Positions 10,990 through 22,703 of a DNA stretch of 64,000 nt are shown piece after piece. The notes under the pieces were generated by a model. The model had not been told where the DNA came from. It saw only the letters and a program-made list of their open reading frames with translations, and did not search any database. How positions within the stretch are numbered: the stretch's first letter is position 1; each line of letters begins with the position of its first letter. The translations under genes and the position numbers were made by a program. Source of the DNA: Citrobacter youngae (GTDB lineage: Bacteria; Pseudomonadota; Gammaproteobacteria; Enterobacterales; Enterobacteriaceae). The stretch spans positions 1 through 64,000 of the forward strand of contig NZ_RPOI01000016.1 in the NCBI RefSeq assembly GCF_003818115.1. The letters are read 5' to 3'.

Positions 10990-12411
10990 ATGGCAAGTGT
11001 GCAGGAAAAACAATTGCGGTGGTACAACATCGCATTGATGTCTTTTATTACCGTATGGGGATTCGGCAACGTTGTAAACAACTATGCTAATCAGGGATTG
11101 GTGGTTGTTTCTTCATGGATATTTATTTTCGCCCTCTATTTTATCCCTTATGCACTGATTGTCGGACAACTTGGCTCCACGTTTAAAGACGGTAAGGGTG
11201 GGGTTAGTACATGGATTAAACACACAATGGGACCGGGACTGGCTTATCTCGCAGCGTGGACCTATTGGGTGGTGCATATCCCTTATCTGGCGCAAAAGCC
11301 ACAGGCTATTCTGATTGCGCTGGGATGGGCTCTGAAAGGCGATGGTTCGCTGATTAAAGAGTATACCGTGGTGGCGTTGCAGGGGCTGACGTTAGCGCTG
11401 TTTGTCTTTTTCATGTGGGTTGCATCCCGTGGCATGAAATCGCTTAAAATCGTTGGATCGGTTGCGGGGATCGCGATGTTTGTGATGTCCATTCTGTATG
11501 TCGTAATGGCCGTCACCGCCCCGGCGATTACTGATGTGCAAATCGCCACAACCAATATCACCTGGGAATCTTTTATCCCGCACATCGATTTTACCTATAT
11601 CACAACGATCTCGATGCTGGTCTTTGCGGTCGGTGGCGCGGAGAAAATCTCTCCATACGTTAACCAGACGCGTAACCCTGGCAAAGAGTTCCCGAAAGGG
11701 ATGTTAGTTCTGGCGGTTATGGTGGCGGTGTGCGCGATCCTGGGTTCTCTGGCAATGGGGATGATGTTTGACTCTCAGCATATTCCTGATGACTTAATGA
11801 CTAATGGCCAGTATTACGCTTTCCAGAAACTCGGGGAGTATTACGGCATGGGTAACACATTGATGGTTATTTATGCAGTTGCCAACACGTTAGGTCAAAT
11901 TGCGGCTTTGGTGTTTTCTATTGATGCTCCGCTTAAAGTTTTACTGGGCGATGCTGATCGCAAATATATCCCTGAAAGCCTGTGTAAAACCAATGCCTCT
12001 GGTACACCGGTGAATGGCTATATTCTGACACTGGTGCTGGTGGCCATTTTGATTATGTTGCCAACGCTGGGTATCGGAGACATGAACAATTTGTATAAAT
12101 GGCTACTGAATTTGAATTCAGTGGTGATGCCTCTGCGCTATCTGTGGGTGTTTGTGGCATTTATTGCCGTTATTCGTTTGGCGCAGAAATATAAACCGGA
12201 ATATGTCTTCATTCGTAACCGCTCTCTGGCGATGACGGTGGGAATTTGGTGTTTTGCGTTTACTGCGTTTGCTTGCATCACGGGGATCTTTCCGAAAATG
12301 GAAGCCTTTACTCCAGAGTGGACATTCCAGCTCACGTTGAACATTGTGACGCCGTTTGTGCTGGTTGGGCTGGGATTGATTTTCCCGCTGCTGGCAAGAA
12401 GAGGGCGTTAA
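10990..12411 (+). CDS. ycaM: APC-family amino acid/polyamine transporter YcaM
   Basis: This inner-membrane transporter belongs to the amino acid-polyamine-organocation superfamily; its substrate is not established. I chose the ATG at 10990 (MASVQEKQLRWYNIAL) because GAAGGA lies 6-7 bases upstream, giving 473 residues. The frame also opens at a TTG (10954) with 12 extra residues similar to longer annotations. About twelve transmembrane segments are seen, with the APC-type TM1 motif VWGFGNVVNNYANQG near the N terminus. It converges on pflA across a hairpin. Confidence 0.92.
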   Translation: MASVQEKQLRWYNIALMSFITVWGFGNVVNNYANQGLVVVSSWIFIFALYFIPYALIVGQLGSTFKDGKGGVSTWIKHTMGPGLAYLAAWTYWVVHIPYLAQKPQAILIALGWALKGDGSLIKEYTVVALQGLTLALFVFFMWVASRGMKSLKIVGSVAGIAMFVMSILYVVMAVTAPAITDVQIATTNITWESFIPHIDFTYITTISMLVFAVGGAEKISPYVNQTRNPGKEFPKGMLVLAVMVAVCAILGSLAMGMMFDSQHIPDDLMTNGQYYAFQKLGEYYGMGNTLMVIYAVANTLGQIAALVFSIDAPLKVLLGDADRKYIPESLCKTNASGTPVNGYILTLVLVAILIMLPTLGIGDMNNLYKWLLNLNSVVMPLRYLWVFVAFIAVIRLAQKYKPEYVFIRNRSLAMTVGIWCFAFTAFACITGIFPKMEAFTPEWTFQLTLNIVTPFVLVGLGLIFPLLARRGR

Positions 12412-12418
12412 GGGGAAA

Positions 12419-12450
12419 TGTGGTGGGTAACAGGCTCGTTACCCACCACA
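12419..12450. terminator. Perfect 13-bp hairpin between convergent ycaM and pflA
   Basis: TGTGGTGGGTAAC (12419-12431) and GTTACCCACCACA (12438-12450) are perfect inverted repeats around the 6-base loop AGGCTC. The hairpin sits between two convergent 3' ends, where a bidirectional terminator is expected. Neither side has a good U tract, so it may block 3' exonucleases rather than terminate by itself. Confidence 0.65.
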
Positions 12451-12454
12451 AAGC

Positions 12455-13195
12455 TTAGTACATCACTTTGTGACCATACTGCTCAAGGATACCTTTCACG
12501 CGCTCCATGGTCTCTTTTTTCGGCGGCTTCACGCCGTCGAGTTTGTACTCTTCACCCATTGCCACCCATTTGTGTTTGCCAAGTTCGTGGTATGGCAGCA
12601 GTTCAATTTTTTCGACATTGCCCATATCACGGGTAAACTCGCCCAAACGGTGTGCTGAATCATCATCATCGGACCAGCCAGGCACGACAACGTAGCGGAT
12701 CCACACTTTGATGTCTTTGTTAGACAGGTAACGAGCGAACTCCAGCGTACGATGGTTAGATACGCCGACCAGGTTCTGGTGGATCTCGTCGTTCATCTGT
12801 TTCAGATCGAGCATCACCAGGTCGGTGACTTCCAGCAGTTCATCAATCACTGGATCGTAACGGCGAACAAAACCGTTAGTATCAAGACAGGTATGAATCC
12901 CTTCTTTTTTACAGGCACGGAACCAGTCACGGACGAATTCAGCCTGGAGAATGGCCTCTCCGCCGGATGCCGTTACGCCACCACCGGATGCGTTCATAAA
13001 GTGACGATAGGTCACGACTTCTTTCATTAATTCATCGACGGTGACTTCTTTACCGCCGTGCGTATCCCATGTGTCACGGTTGTGGCAGTACAGGCAGCGC
13101 ATCAGGCAGCCCTGGAAGAAGGTAATAAAACGGATGCCCGGGCCATCTACAGTGCCACAGGATTCAAAGGAGTGAATGCGACCAATAACTGACAT
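12455..13195 (-). CDS. pflA: Pyruvate formate-lyase 1-activating enzyme
   Basis: PflA is the radical SAM enzyme that abstracts a hydrogen from the PflB glycine to install the catalytic glycyl radical under anaerobic conditions. The start is the ATG at 13195 ([21 protein letters not shown]), giving 246 residues as in E. coli; a longer frame of nine extra residues is unlikely. The [4Fe-4S] motif CxxxCxxC is C30, C34 and C37 in [11 protein letters not shown]. The GGE-type SAM motif appears as SGGEAI. It lies downstream of pflB, separated by 185 bp and a terminator, as in E. coli. Confidence 0.97.
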   Translation of the reverse strand: MSVIGRIHSFESCGTVDGPGIRFITFFQGCLMRCLYCHNRDTWDTHGGKEVTVDELMKEVVTYRHFMNASGGGVTASGGEAILQAEFVRDWFRACKKEGIHTCLDTNGFVRRYDPVIDELLEVTDLVMLDLKQMNDEIHQNLVGVSNHRTLEFARYLSNKDIKVWIRYVVVPGWSDDDDSAHRLGEFTRDMGNVEKIELLPYHELGKHKWVAMGEEYKLDGVKPPKKETMERVKGILEQYGHKVMY

Positions 13196-13313
13196 TGCGG
13201 TGTTTCTCCAGGTGTGGCCCATCCGGGGCCAGTGTTAGTGCACAGTTATTAACTGTGTCGAGTCTGTTTTGGCTGATATCCATAAGTATAGATAGCTGAC
13301 AAAGCAGGCTATT

Positions 13314-13341
13314 AAAAAGGCCCCACTTACGTGGAGCCTTT
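13314..13341 (-). terminator. Intrinsic terminator after pflB
   Basis: On the minus strand AAAGGCTCCAC, loop GTAA, GTGGGGCCTTTTT forms a GC-rich stem followed by a T run. It lies 40 bp beyond the pflB stop, before pflA, and probably attenuates read-through from focA-pflB. Confidence 0.85.
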
Positions 13342-13380
13342 ATTGTACGCTTTTTAAAGTACGATTTCAGTCAAAACCAA

Positions 13381-15663
<2,283 letters not shown>

Positions 15664-15722
15664 GTAACACCTACCTTCTTAAGTGGATTTTTTATTTACT
15701 GCGTGTAATGAGCATCAACAGA

Positions 15723-16580
15723 TTAATGATGATCGTTACCACGCAGGTAAATGACCCAGTATGTCAACCCGACCAACAAACCGCCGCCGATAATGTTACC
15801 GATCGTAACCGGAATCAGGTTATCGGTGATGAAATTCATCACGGTCAGGTGAGAAAAATTCTCCGGAGAAGAACCGACAGCGGTCCAGAATTCCGGGGTG
15901 GCGAAATCGCGTATTACGATACCCATAGGGATCATAAACATGTTTGCGATACTGTGCTCAAAACCGCTGGCAACAAACATTGCGACCGGTAATACCATGA
16001 TAAACGCTTTGTCCATCAGGCTGCGGCCAGAGTAGCTCATCCATACCGCCAGGCACACCATTAGGTTAGCCAGAATACCAAGGCTTACAGCTTCAACAAA
16101 AGTATGGTGCACTTTGTGGTCGGCAGTTTGCAGGACGTTGAGTCCCCACGCGCCGTTGGCGGTCATATACTCGCCAGAAAGCCACATGAGTAACACAAAA
16201 ATCAGCGCACCAATCAGGTTACCGACATAAACGTTAAGCCAGTTCTTCGCTAACTGACCCCAGGTAATACGACCACTGGCTTTAGCGACGACAATCAGTA
16301 CGGTTGAAGTGAAGAGGTCAGCGCCGCAGACAACGCAAAGGATCAGCCCCAGGGAAAAGCAGATACCACCCACCAGCTTTGCCATGCCGAAAGGCATTGT
16401 GCCGGTACCGGTTGTGGCAGTGATATAGAAAACAAAGGCAATTGAAATGAACACACCGGCAGTAATTGCCAGATAGAACGTCTTAAGCGGATGTTTCGTT
16501 GCTTTATAGACGCCTGCTTCTTCGGCAACTTTGGCCATAGCAGCAGGAAGTATAAGATCAAAAGGGTTGTCAGCTTTCAC
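15723..16580 (-). CDS. focA: Formate channel FocA
   Basis: FocA is the pentameric formate/nitrite-family channel that exports and re-imports formate made by PflB. The start is the GTG at 16580 (read as MKADNPFDLILPAAMAKVAEE), with an AAAGAGAGAG ribosome-binding site, giving 285 residues as in E. coli. A longer frame running 40 residues upstream is not supported. Six membrane segments are visible, with the family motifs GADLFTSTVLIV and GFEHSIANMFMIP. The order focA-pflB-pflA matches the known anaerobic operon. Confidence 0.97.
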   Translation of the reverse strand: MKADNPFDLILPAAMAKVAEEAGVYKATKHPLKTFYLAITAGVFISIAFVFYITATTGTGTMPFGMAKLVGGICFSLGLILCVVCGADLFTSTVLIVVAKASGRITWGQLAKNWLNVYVGNLIGALIFVLLMWLSGEYMTANGAWGLNVLQTADHKVHHTFVEAVSLGILANLMVCLAVWMSYSGRSLMDKAFIMVLPVAMFVASGFEHSIANMFMIPMGIVIRDFATPEFWTAVGSSPENFSHLTVMNFITDNLIPVTIGNIIGGGLLVGLTYWVIYLRGNDHH

Positions 16581-16640
16581 ACTAACTCTCTCTTTATTAA
16601 GTCGGCGACGAGATACTAACAAAGCATTATAGATGAGAAT

Positions 16641-16654
16641 TTGATATAGATCAT
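16641..16654 (-). promoter_or_regulatory. FNR-like box upstream of focA
   Basis: TTGATATAGATCAT fits TTGAT-N4-ATCAA with a single mismatch at the last base. It lies 61 bp upstream of the focA GTG, where the FNR-activated P6 promoter of focA-pfl is placed in E. coli. Confidence 0.6.
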
Positions 16655-16699
16655 ATCTCGCCTGGCTTATAGGCCCGTAAGACGCATGGTTTTTATGCA

Positions 16700-16904
16700 A
16701 TTACGGTGTAACTTGTTGATTATCCATGTAAAAATAAATTTTAAAAATTATAAAGTGAGTTGAAATTTTTCTTTATACCTCCAGTCGGACGGTTAATTAA
16801 AATGGAGTAATTGAGATAAATAGCGATATTAATAAACCAAAAATTTTAATATCAACTACTAATATTTAACCTTGTTTTTACATTTATTTTTGAGTACACA
16901 AAAA
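16700..16904. other. AT-rich focA-ycaO intergenic DNA, no gene seen
   Basis: The gap between focA and ycaO (16581-16984) contains no plausible gene. Its central part is strongly AT-rich with many A and T runs, unlike the flanking coding DNA. In E. coli the equivalent DNA holds further pfl promoters and ArcA and IHF sites; I cannot assign individual boxes here. Confidence 0.5.
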
Positions 16905-16931
16905 TAAAAAAACAGGGCGCTTAGAGCGCCC
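16905..16931 (-). terminator. Intrinsic terminator after ycaO
   Basis: Read on the minus strand, GGGCGCT, loop CTA, AGCGCCC is followed by TGTTTTTTT. It lies about 55 bp beyond the ycaO stop. Confidence 0.9.
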
Positions 16932-16984
16932 CGTAATATAGCCCAGACAATACGTTTAGCCTACTCAACGCGGGCTGTTTGCCA

Positions 16985-18745
16985 CTATTTTGACCAGTGT
17001 GCTGCTTTCGCGCGTTGCAGCTTCTCATAGGCTTTCAGCAGAGACTGATGTGCCGGGAAAGCCCGCAGATCGCTATCAACCGTTTGTAATCCGTAGAATG
17101 GCGCTTCTCCGCTCATTGCTGCACTTGCTGCTTCAACTGCCTCTGCACCGTACATACGAACAAATGCGTTAAGATACTGCAGCGGCTGACGATCTTCTTC
17201 CTGAGAGAGCAGCAGCAGAGTTTGCAGGCAACGGTAATAGTTTGCGCGTTCAGCACTAAAGACGGATGCATTAAATTCCATTGTCCATTCCGTCCAGATC
17301 AGTGCCTGCTCAAGGTCACCGCCCGCCAGAGCCAGCATTACTTTGAGCTCGCCAATGCGCAGGGTATACCAGCCATTATCTGCACCGGTCGCCAAACCCA
17401 GCAGCTCACGTACGCGAGTGAAGTCGTCAAATCCTTCTTCATCCAGCTGTGCGAGCAGGTTGAGGTAGTCATCTTTTTCCCATTCGCTGCCTGGCAGAGA
17501 GAGAATGGTCTCACGCAGGTGCGCTCCCATGCTGTTGTTGGCTAACCACAAATCTTCTGCAGGGTAGATGTCAGACATGCCCGGGACGATAATGCGGCAA
17601 GCGTAAACGCTCAGATGCTCGTAGTCGGCTATGTAGACTTCCTTATCTTCCGCTTTGAAGATGGCCATCAGGGTTGCGAACTCTTCTTCCGTTGTGCCGG
17701 AGAAATTCCAGTCAACGAACGGGTAATCGGCATCTTGCTTGAACAGATCCCAGGAGATCAGACCGCTGGAATCGATGAAGTGCGTTTCGAGGTTAGTGTG
17801 CTCAGCCACTTCTTCATCGTCGAAGGTTGGGGGAGTGAAGACATCAAGATCTTTCAGGCCACGGCCCTGCAACAGTTCAGTGACGGTACGCTCCAGTGCA
17901 ACACCGAAATCCGGGTGCGCGCCGAAAGAGGCAAAACAGGTACCGTTAGCAGGGTTGAACAGTACAACGCAGATAACCGGGTATTTGCCGCCCAGCGAGC
18001 CGTCGTATGCGAAGATTGGGAATCCTTCGGCTTCCAGCTTTGCAATGGATTCAACGACTGCCGGGTAACGCGCCATCACTTCGGCCGGAATTTCCGGCAG
18101 GCTGATGCTTTCCGCGATAATGCGGTTTTTCACATAGCGCTCAAAAACTTCAGACAGCCCCTGAACGCGGGCTTCATTCGGTGTGTTACCCGCAGACATA
18201 CCGTTAGATACGTACAGATTACCGATAATGTTCATCGGAATGTAAACGGTCTGATTATCTGACTGACGGGTAAACGGCAGGCCGCAAACGCCGCGTTCTT
18301 CATTGCCGGATTGTAGATCGATAAGCATGCTACCGGTCAGTTCATTGTCTGGATCGTAGAATGCACGCAGACGCGCATCCAGCAAACCTTCAGGTACGTC
18401 ATCATCTTCTGTCAGTGGGAACCATTTTTCGTTCGGGTAATGTACGAACGGGCCGTTAGCGATGGTGTCGCCCAGCCAGAAATCCGCAAAGAAGTAATTC
18501 GTGGACAGACGCTCAAAATATTCGCCCAGTGCGGAGGCCAGCGCCGCTTTTTTCGTCGCACCTTTACCGTTGGTAAAGCACAGCGCGCATTCTTTGTCGC
18601 GAATATGCACAGACCAGACGTTAGGAACGGGATTCAACCACGAGGCTTCTTCAATTTGAAAACCGAGGTCGAGTAATTTTTGCTGGAAGCGAGCGATGGA
18701 ATCTTCCAGTGCGGCATCTTTGCCGGGGATAAATGTTTGCGTCAT
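16985..18745 (-). CDS. ycaO: YcaO protein (YcaO-domain ATP-utilising family; RimO-associated)
   Basis: YcaO is the founding member of the family whose relatives use ATP to activate peptide backbones in azoline synthesis. In E. coli it is linked genetically to beta-methylthiolation of ribosomal protein S12 with RimO. The start is the ATG at 18745 (MTQTFIPGKDAALEDSI), giving 586 residues as in E. coli; the longer frame adds 11 unsupported residues. The YcaO core includes GKGATKKAALASALGEYFERLS and the Glu-rich GLSEVFERYVKNRIIAES. The C-terminal third is a TPR-like helical region. The E. coli neighbour ycaP is missing from the gap to serC. Confidence 0.95.
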   Translation of the reverse strand: MTQTFIPGKDAALEDSIARFQQKLLDLGFQIEEASWLNPVPNVWSVHIRDKECALCFTNGKGATKKAALASALGEYFERLSTNYFFADFWLGDTIANGPFVHYPNEKWFPLTEDDDVPEGLLDARLRAFYDPDNELTGSMLIDLQSGNEERGVCGLPFTRQSDNQTVYIPMNIIGNLYVSNGMSAGNTPNEARVQGLSEVFERYVKNRIIAESISLPEIPAEVMARYPAVVESIAKLEAEGFPIFAYDGSLGGKYPVICVVLFNPANGTCFASFGAHPDFGVALERTVTELLQGRGLKDLDVFTPPTFDDEEVAEHTNLETHFIDSSGLISWDLFKQDADYPFVDWNFSGTTEEEFATLMAIFKAEDKEVYIADYEHLSVYACRIIVPGMSDIYPAEDLWLANNSMGAHLRETILSLPGSEWEKDDYLNLLAQLDEEGFDDFTRVRELLGLATGADNGWYTLRIGELKVMLALAGGDLEQALIWTEWTMEFNASVFSAERANYYRCLQTLLLLSQEEDRQPLQYLNAFVRMYGAEAVEAASAAMSGEAPFYGLQTVDSDLRAFPAHQSLLKAYEKLQRAKAAHWSK

Positions 18746-19190
18746 GAAAATCACTTTTGTCGTACGGAAAGCGCGCAATGATACGGGTTTTCAATGAATG
18801 GCGCTATCGCCGCCCGAGCCTCGGCGTAAATAAAGCATTTGATTCACACCGTAGCGTGTTCAGTCGAATGTCTGCGGACTATCTGCTGAAGGGAAGGGGG
18901 CTTCTTTCTTTATATATCTCTGCGCTATGCAAAACCAGAATGGTCGAAGGTTGGCTGGGCCAAATGCGCCTCCTGATAGCGAAAATCTCGGTTTTTATCC
19001 GTCAATCCGATAGATTCTTTTGTGTGATGCACCGCTCATTTTTGCCCTGGCCAGTTTTACCCATTGCGGCGCGTGTCACTGAATGATAAAACCGATATCC
19101 ACAGGAATAACTTATACCCAATGTCTGTCACAGGAATTATCGTAAACGACAGGATGTTGATCGGATAACAACACAACGTGGTGAGGGGAA
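18746..19190. promoter_or_regulatory. Divergent ycaO/serC intergenic region, no gene supported
   Basis: This 445-bp gap separates divergent ycaO and serC and must carry both promoters. A 109-codon open frame (18757-19086) has no ribosome-binding site and no recognisable product. In E. coli K-12 ycaP occupies this interval; no remnant of its membrane segments is readable. A GTGAGGGGAA ribosome-binding site precedes the serC ATG. I could not place -35 and -10 elements confidently. Confidence 0.45.
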
Positions 19191-20279
19191 ATGGCTCAGG
19201 TCTTTAATTTTAGTTCAGGTCCGGCAATGCTACCGGCAGAAGTACTTAAACTGGCTCAACAGGATCTTCGCGACTGGAACGGTCTTGGCACGTCGGTGAT
19301 GGAAATTAGCCACCGTGGCAAAGAGTTCATCCAGGTCGCAGAGGAAGCGGAGCAGGATTTTCGCGATCTTCTCAGTATCCCCTCCAACTATAAAGTGTTG
19401 TTCTGTCATGGCGGTGGCCGTGGGCAGTTTGCGGGTATCCCATTAAATATTCTGGGTGACAAAACCACGGCGGATTACGTCGATGCCGGTTACTGGGCCG
19501 CCAGTGCAATTAAAGAAGCGAAAAAGTACTGCACGCCAAATGTTATCGACGCCAAAGTCACCGTTGACGGACTGCGTGCTGTTAAACCGATGAGTGAATG
19601 GCAGCTTTCTGACAATGCGGCGTATCTGCACTATTGTCCGAACGAAACCATCGACGGTATCGCGATTGATGAAACGCCGAATTTTGCCAGCAACGTGGTG
19701 GTTACGGCGGATCTGTCCTCGACCATTCTTTCCGCACCGCTTGACGTTAGTCGTTATGGCGTAATTTACGCCGGGGCGCAGAAAAACATCGGCCCGGCCG
19801 GGCTGACCATTGTCATCGTACGTGAAGATTTGCTGGGTAAGGCTCATATGTCCTGCCCGTCAATCCTCGACTATACCGTGCTGAATGACAACGACTCCAT
19901 GTTCAATACGCCACCGACCTTTGCCTGGTATCTGTCTGGCCTGGTTTTTAAATGGCTGAAAGAGCAGGGCGGTGTTAACGCGATGGATAAAATTAACCAG
20001 CAAAAAGCGGAACTGTTGTACGGCGTGATTGATAACAGCGATTTCTACCGCAACGATGTGGCGAAATCGAACCGTTCACGCATGAACGTCCCGTTCCAGT
20101 TGGCTGACAGCGCGCTGGATAAACTTTTCCTGGAAGAGTCGTTTGCTGCCGGTCTGCATGCACTGAAGGGACATCGTGTAGTTGGCGGAATGCGGGCTTC
20201 AATCTATAACGCTATGCCGCTGGAAGGCGTAAAAGCACTGACCGATTTCATGGTCGATTTCGAGCGCCGCCGCGGCTAA
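19191..20279 (+). CDS. serC: Phosphoserine aminotransferase
   Basis: SerC transaminates 3-phosphohydroxypyruvate to phosphoserine and also acts in pyridoxal phosphate synthesis (on 4-phosphohydroxythreonine). The product is 362 residues, as in E. coli. It is a class V PLP aminotransferase with the Schiff-base lysine K198 in [13 protein letters not shown]. The substrate-binding region [16 protein letters not shown] is near residue 71. It forms an operon with aroA, 69 bp downstream, interrupted by a hairpin. Confidence 0.98.
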   Translation: MAQVFNFSSGPAMLPAEVLKLAQQDLRDWNGLGTSVMEISHRGKEFIQVAEEAEQDFRDLLSIPSNYKVLFCHGGGRGQFAGIPLNILGDKTTADYVDAGYWAASAIKEAKKYCTPNVIDAKVTVDGLRAVKPMSEWQLSDNAAYLHYCPNETIDGIAIDETPNFASNVVVTADLSSTILSAPLDVSRYGVIYAGAQKNIGPAGLTIVIVREDLLGKAHMSCPSILDYTVLNDNDSMFNTPPTFAWYLSGLVFKWLKEQGGVNAMDKINQQKAELLYGVIDNSDFYRNDVAKSNRSRMNVPFQLADSALDKLFLEESFAAGLHALKGHRVVGGMRASIYNAMPLEGVKALTDFMVDFERRRG

Positions 20280-20296
20280 TCTGCTGTACTTTTCAT

Positions 20297-20322
20297 CCCC
20301 ACAGCCAGCCTGTGGGGTTTTT
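20297..20322 (+). terminator. Attenuator-like hairpin between serC and aroA
   Basis: CCCCACAG (20297-20304), loop CCAGC, CTGTGGGG (20310-20317) is followed by TTTTTCT. It is a good intrinsic terminator inside the serC-aroA operon, and could set the lower expression of aroA relative to serC. Confidence 0.82.
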
Positions 20323-20348
20323 CTGTCTGTTTTTGAGAGTTGAGTTTC

Positions 20349-21632
20349 ATGGAATCCCTGACGTTACAACCCATTGCGCGGGTGGATGGCACCATCAATC
20401 TGCCTGGATCCAAAAGTGTTTCTAACCGCGCTTTGCTGCTGGCTGCATTAGCAAATGGCACCACTGTCCTGACCAACCTGCTGGACAGCGATGATGTCCG
20501 CCATATGCTTAATGCTCTGAATGCGTTAGGGATTAGCTATACCCTTTCTGCCGATCGCACGCGTTGCGAGATAATCGGTAACGGCGGCACGCTGCATGCA
20601 GAAGGCGCTGTAGAGCTGTTCCTTGGCAATGCCGGAACCGCAATGCGCCCGCTGGCCGCAGCGCTGTGCCTGGGCAGCAATGACATCGTGCTGACGGGCG
20701 AACCGCGCATGAAAGAGCGCCCGATTGGTCATCTGGTTGATGCGTTACGCCAGGGCGGAGCCAACATTGAATACCTGGAGCAGGAAAATTATCCGCCTCT
20801 ACGTCTGCGCGGTGGTTTCACCGGAGGGCAAGTTGAGGTAGACGGCAGCGTATCCAGCCAGTTCCTCACTGCATTGCTGATGACTGCGCCGCTGGCGCCG
20901 CAGGACACGACGATCGCCATTAAAGGTGAGCTGGTATCCAAACCTTACATTGATATCACACTGAACCTGATGAAAACGTTTGGTGTTGAAATTGAGAATC
21001 AGAACTACCAGCGCTTTGTCGTGCAGGGCAACCAACAGTACCAGTCTCCGGGCGCCTATCTGGTAGAAGGCGACGCTTCATCGGCCTCGTATTTTCTTGC
21101 GGCTGGCGCGATCAAAGGCGGTACGGTGAAGGTTACCGGGATTGGGCGTCATAGCATGCAGGGTGATATTCGCTTTGCTGATGTGCTGGAAAAAATGGGC
21201 GCGACCGTGACATGGGGCGATGATTTTATTGCCTGTACTCGCGGTGAGTTGAACGCTGTCGATATGGACATGAACCATATTCCTGATGCGGCAATGACCA
21301 TTGCGACCGCCGCGTTGTTTGCAAAGGGCACAACGACTTTACGGAACATTTACAACTGGCGCGTCAAAGAGACCGACCGTCTGTTTGCGATGGCAACGGA
21401 GTTGCGGAAAGTGGGCGCGGAAGTTGAAGAGGGGCATGATTTTATCCGTATCACTCCACCGGTTAAGCTGCAGTTTGCGGATATTGCGACCTATAACGAT
21501 CACCGTATGGCGATGTGTTTCTCGCTGGTGGCGTTGTCTGACACGCCGGTAACCATTCTGGACCCTAAATGCACCGCCAAAACCTTCCCGGATTATTTCG
21601 AACAGTTGGCCCGTATTAGTACTCCTGCCTGA
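20349..21632 (+). CDS. aroA: 3-Phosphoshikimate 1-carboxyvinyltransferase (EPSP synthase)
   Basis: AroA transfers the enolpyruvyl group of PEP to shikimate 3-phosphate in chorismate synthesis. The start is the ATG at 20349 ([20 protein letters not shown]), giving 427 residues; an in-frame TTG three codons earlier is unlikely. The PEP-binding segment [13 protein letters not shown] is at about residues 18-30. [11 protein letters not shown] contains G96 and P101, the usual class I form. The C-terminal half has [10 protein letters not shown] and YNDHRMAM. A bidirectional-looking terminator follows. Confidence 0.98.
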   Translation: MESLTLQPIARVDGTINLPGSKSVSNRALLLAALANGTTVLTNLLDSDDVRHMLNALNALGISYTLSADRTRCEIIGNGGTLHAEGAVELFLGNAGTAMRPLAAALCLGSNDIVLTGEPRMKERPIGHLVDALRQGGANIEYLEQENYPPLRLRGGFTGGQVEVDGSVSSQFLTALLMTAPLAPQDTTIAIKGELVSKPYIDITLNLMKTFGVEIENQNYQRFVVQGNQQYQSPGAYLVEGDASSASYFLAAGAIKGGTVKVTGIGRHSMQGDIRFADVLEKMGATVTWGDDFIACTRGELNAVDMDMNHIPDAAMTIATAALFAKGTTTLRNIYNWRVKETDRLFAMATELRKVGAEVEEGHDFIRITPPVKLQFADIATYNDHRMAMCFSLVALSDTPVTILDPKCTAKTFPDYFEQLARISTPA

Positions 21633-21640
21633 TCCTCACG

Positions 21641-21666
21641 AAACGCCGGTCCCTGGACTGGCGTTT
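21641..21666 (+). terminator. Terminator after aroA
   Basis: AAACGCC pairs with GGCGTTTT, with further pairing inside (GGTCC/GGACT). It begins about 8 bp after the aroA stop and ends in a short T run. Confidence 0.75.
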
Positions 21667-21770
21667 TGGTGTCCGTAACCGCACTGTTTTTACGCTTACA
21701 ACTAATGCTAATTTGTTGATGATTTAACTTATTTATTTGTTTTTATTATAAATATCATCGGAAGATTAGC

Positions 21771-22532
21771 ATGAAAAATAAATCACTCTTTTTGGCGTTG
21801 GCGGTTTCCGCTACGTTGTTGGCAGGTTGTAAAAATGGCGTAAATGGCGACCTTGTTGCCAGTTCCGGTATGGCGGCTTATAAAGCTGCGACGCTTTCCG
21901 ACGCTGATGTCAAATCTCTCTCTAACAGTTCATGTAAGCAGATGGATAGCGAAAACCAGCTAGCGGGCGCAAAAAGCAAATACACTAAGCGTCTGAATAA
22001 AATTGCGAAAGCGTTGGGTAATAACATTGATGGAACGCCGGTCAACTATAAGGTTTATATGACCAGTGATATCAATGCCTGGGCAATGGCGAATGGATGC
22101 GTACGTGTTTATTCGGGTTTGATGGACCAGATGACCGACAATGAGATTGAAGGTGTGCTGGGTCATGAGTTGGGCCATGTTTCTTTAGGACACTCACGTA
22201 AAGCAATGCAGACTGCGTATGCCACACTCGCTGCGCGCGATGCTATTTCTGCGACCAGCGGCGTCGCTTCTCAGCTTTCCCAGTCTCAGTTGGGCGATCT
22301 GGCGGAAGGTGTGATTAACTCAGCGTTCTCCCGTAGCCAGGAATCGGATGCGGATGACTTTTCCTATGATTTGCTGAAAAAACGCGGTATTGACCGTCAG
22401 GGGTTAGTGACTGCGTTTGATAAGTTTGCCACGATGGACGCAGGCCATGCAAAATCACTGATGGATTCTCATCCGGCATCTGACGATCGTGCTCAGCATA
22501 TGCGTGAACGTATCGCTGCAGATAAAAAGTAA
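21771..22532 (+). CDS. ycaL: M48-family lipoprotein metalloprotease YcaL
   Basis: This zinc metalloprotease belongs to the M48 (Oma1/BepA/LoiP) group. In E. coli YcaL is reported to degrade stalled outer-membrane proteins such as LptD early in assembly. The product is 253 residues. A lipoprotein signal ends in LLAGC (Cys near residue 19). The zinc site HELGH is in GVLGHELGHVSLGH at about residues 128-141, and the third ligand region is ESDADDFSYDLL. It is placed between aroA and cmk, the ycaL position. The C-terminal part also resembles the paralogue LoiP, so the symbol rests partly on synteny. Confidence 0.88.
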   Translation: MKNKSLFLALAVSATLLAGCKNGVNGDLVASSGMAAYKAATLSDADVKSLSNSSCKQMDSENQLAGAKSKYTKRLNKIAKALGNNIDGTPVNYKVYMTSDINAWAMANGCVRVYSGLMDQMTDNEIEGVLGHELGHVSLGHSRKAMQTAYATLAARDAISATSGVASQLSQSQLGDLAEGVINSAFSRSQESDADDFSYDLLKKRGIDRQGLVTAFDKFATMDAGHAKSLMDSHPASDDRAQHMRERIAADKK

Positions 22533-22654
22533 AACAGTGTCATCTTCCGGGCTGGTTTCTCGCCAGCCCGCTATAATTGCGCAATTCTTCCTCATATCGT
22601 TACAGACTAATCGGGTTTTTACACTCTGTGTTAACGATTATTAGAGTTGGCGCG

Positions 22655-22660
22655 TATAAT
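22655..22660 (+). promoter_or_regulatory. Possible cmk promoter -10 element
   Basis: A perfect TATAAT lies 44 bp upstream of the cmk ATG in CGCGTATAATGCGCGG. The -35 at 17-18 bp spacing (TTAACG or TAACGA) is poor. The GC-rich discriminator would fit growth-rate control. Confidence 0.45.
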
Positions 22661-22703
22661 GCGCGGCGTTCACGTTAACGTATGCCCGTTTAAGGAGAAA
22701 AAG

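Noticed and set aside
18757-19086. 109-codon frame between ycaO and serC as a possible new gene or ycaP remnant
   Set aside because: No ribosome-binding site and no YcaP-like membrane segments; most likely promoter DNA.
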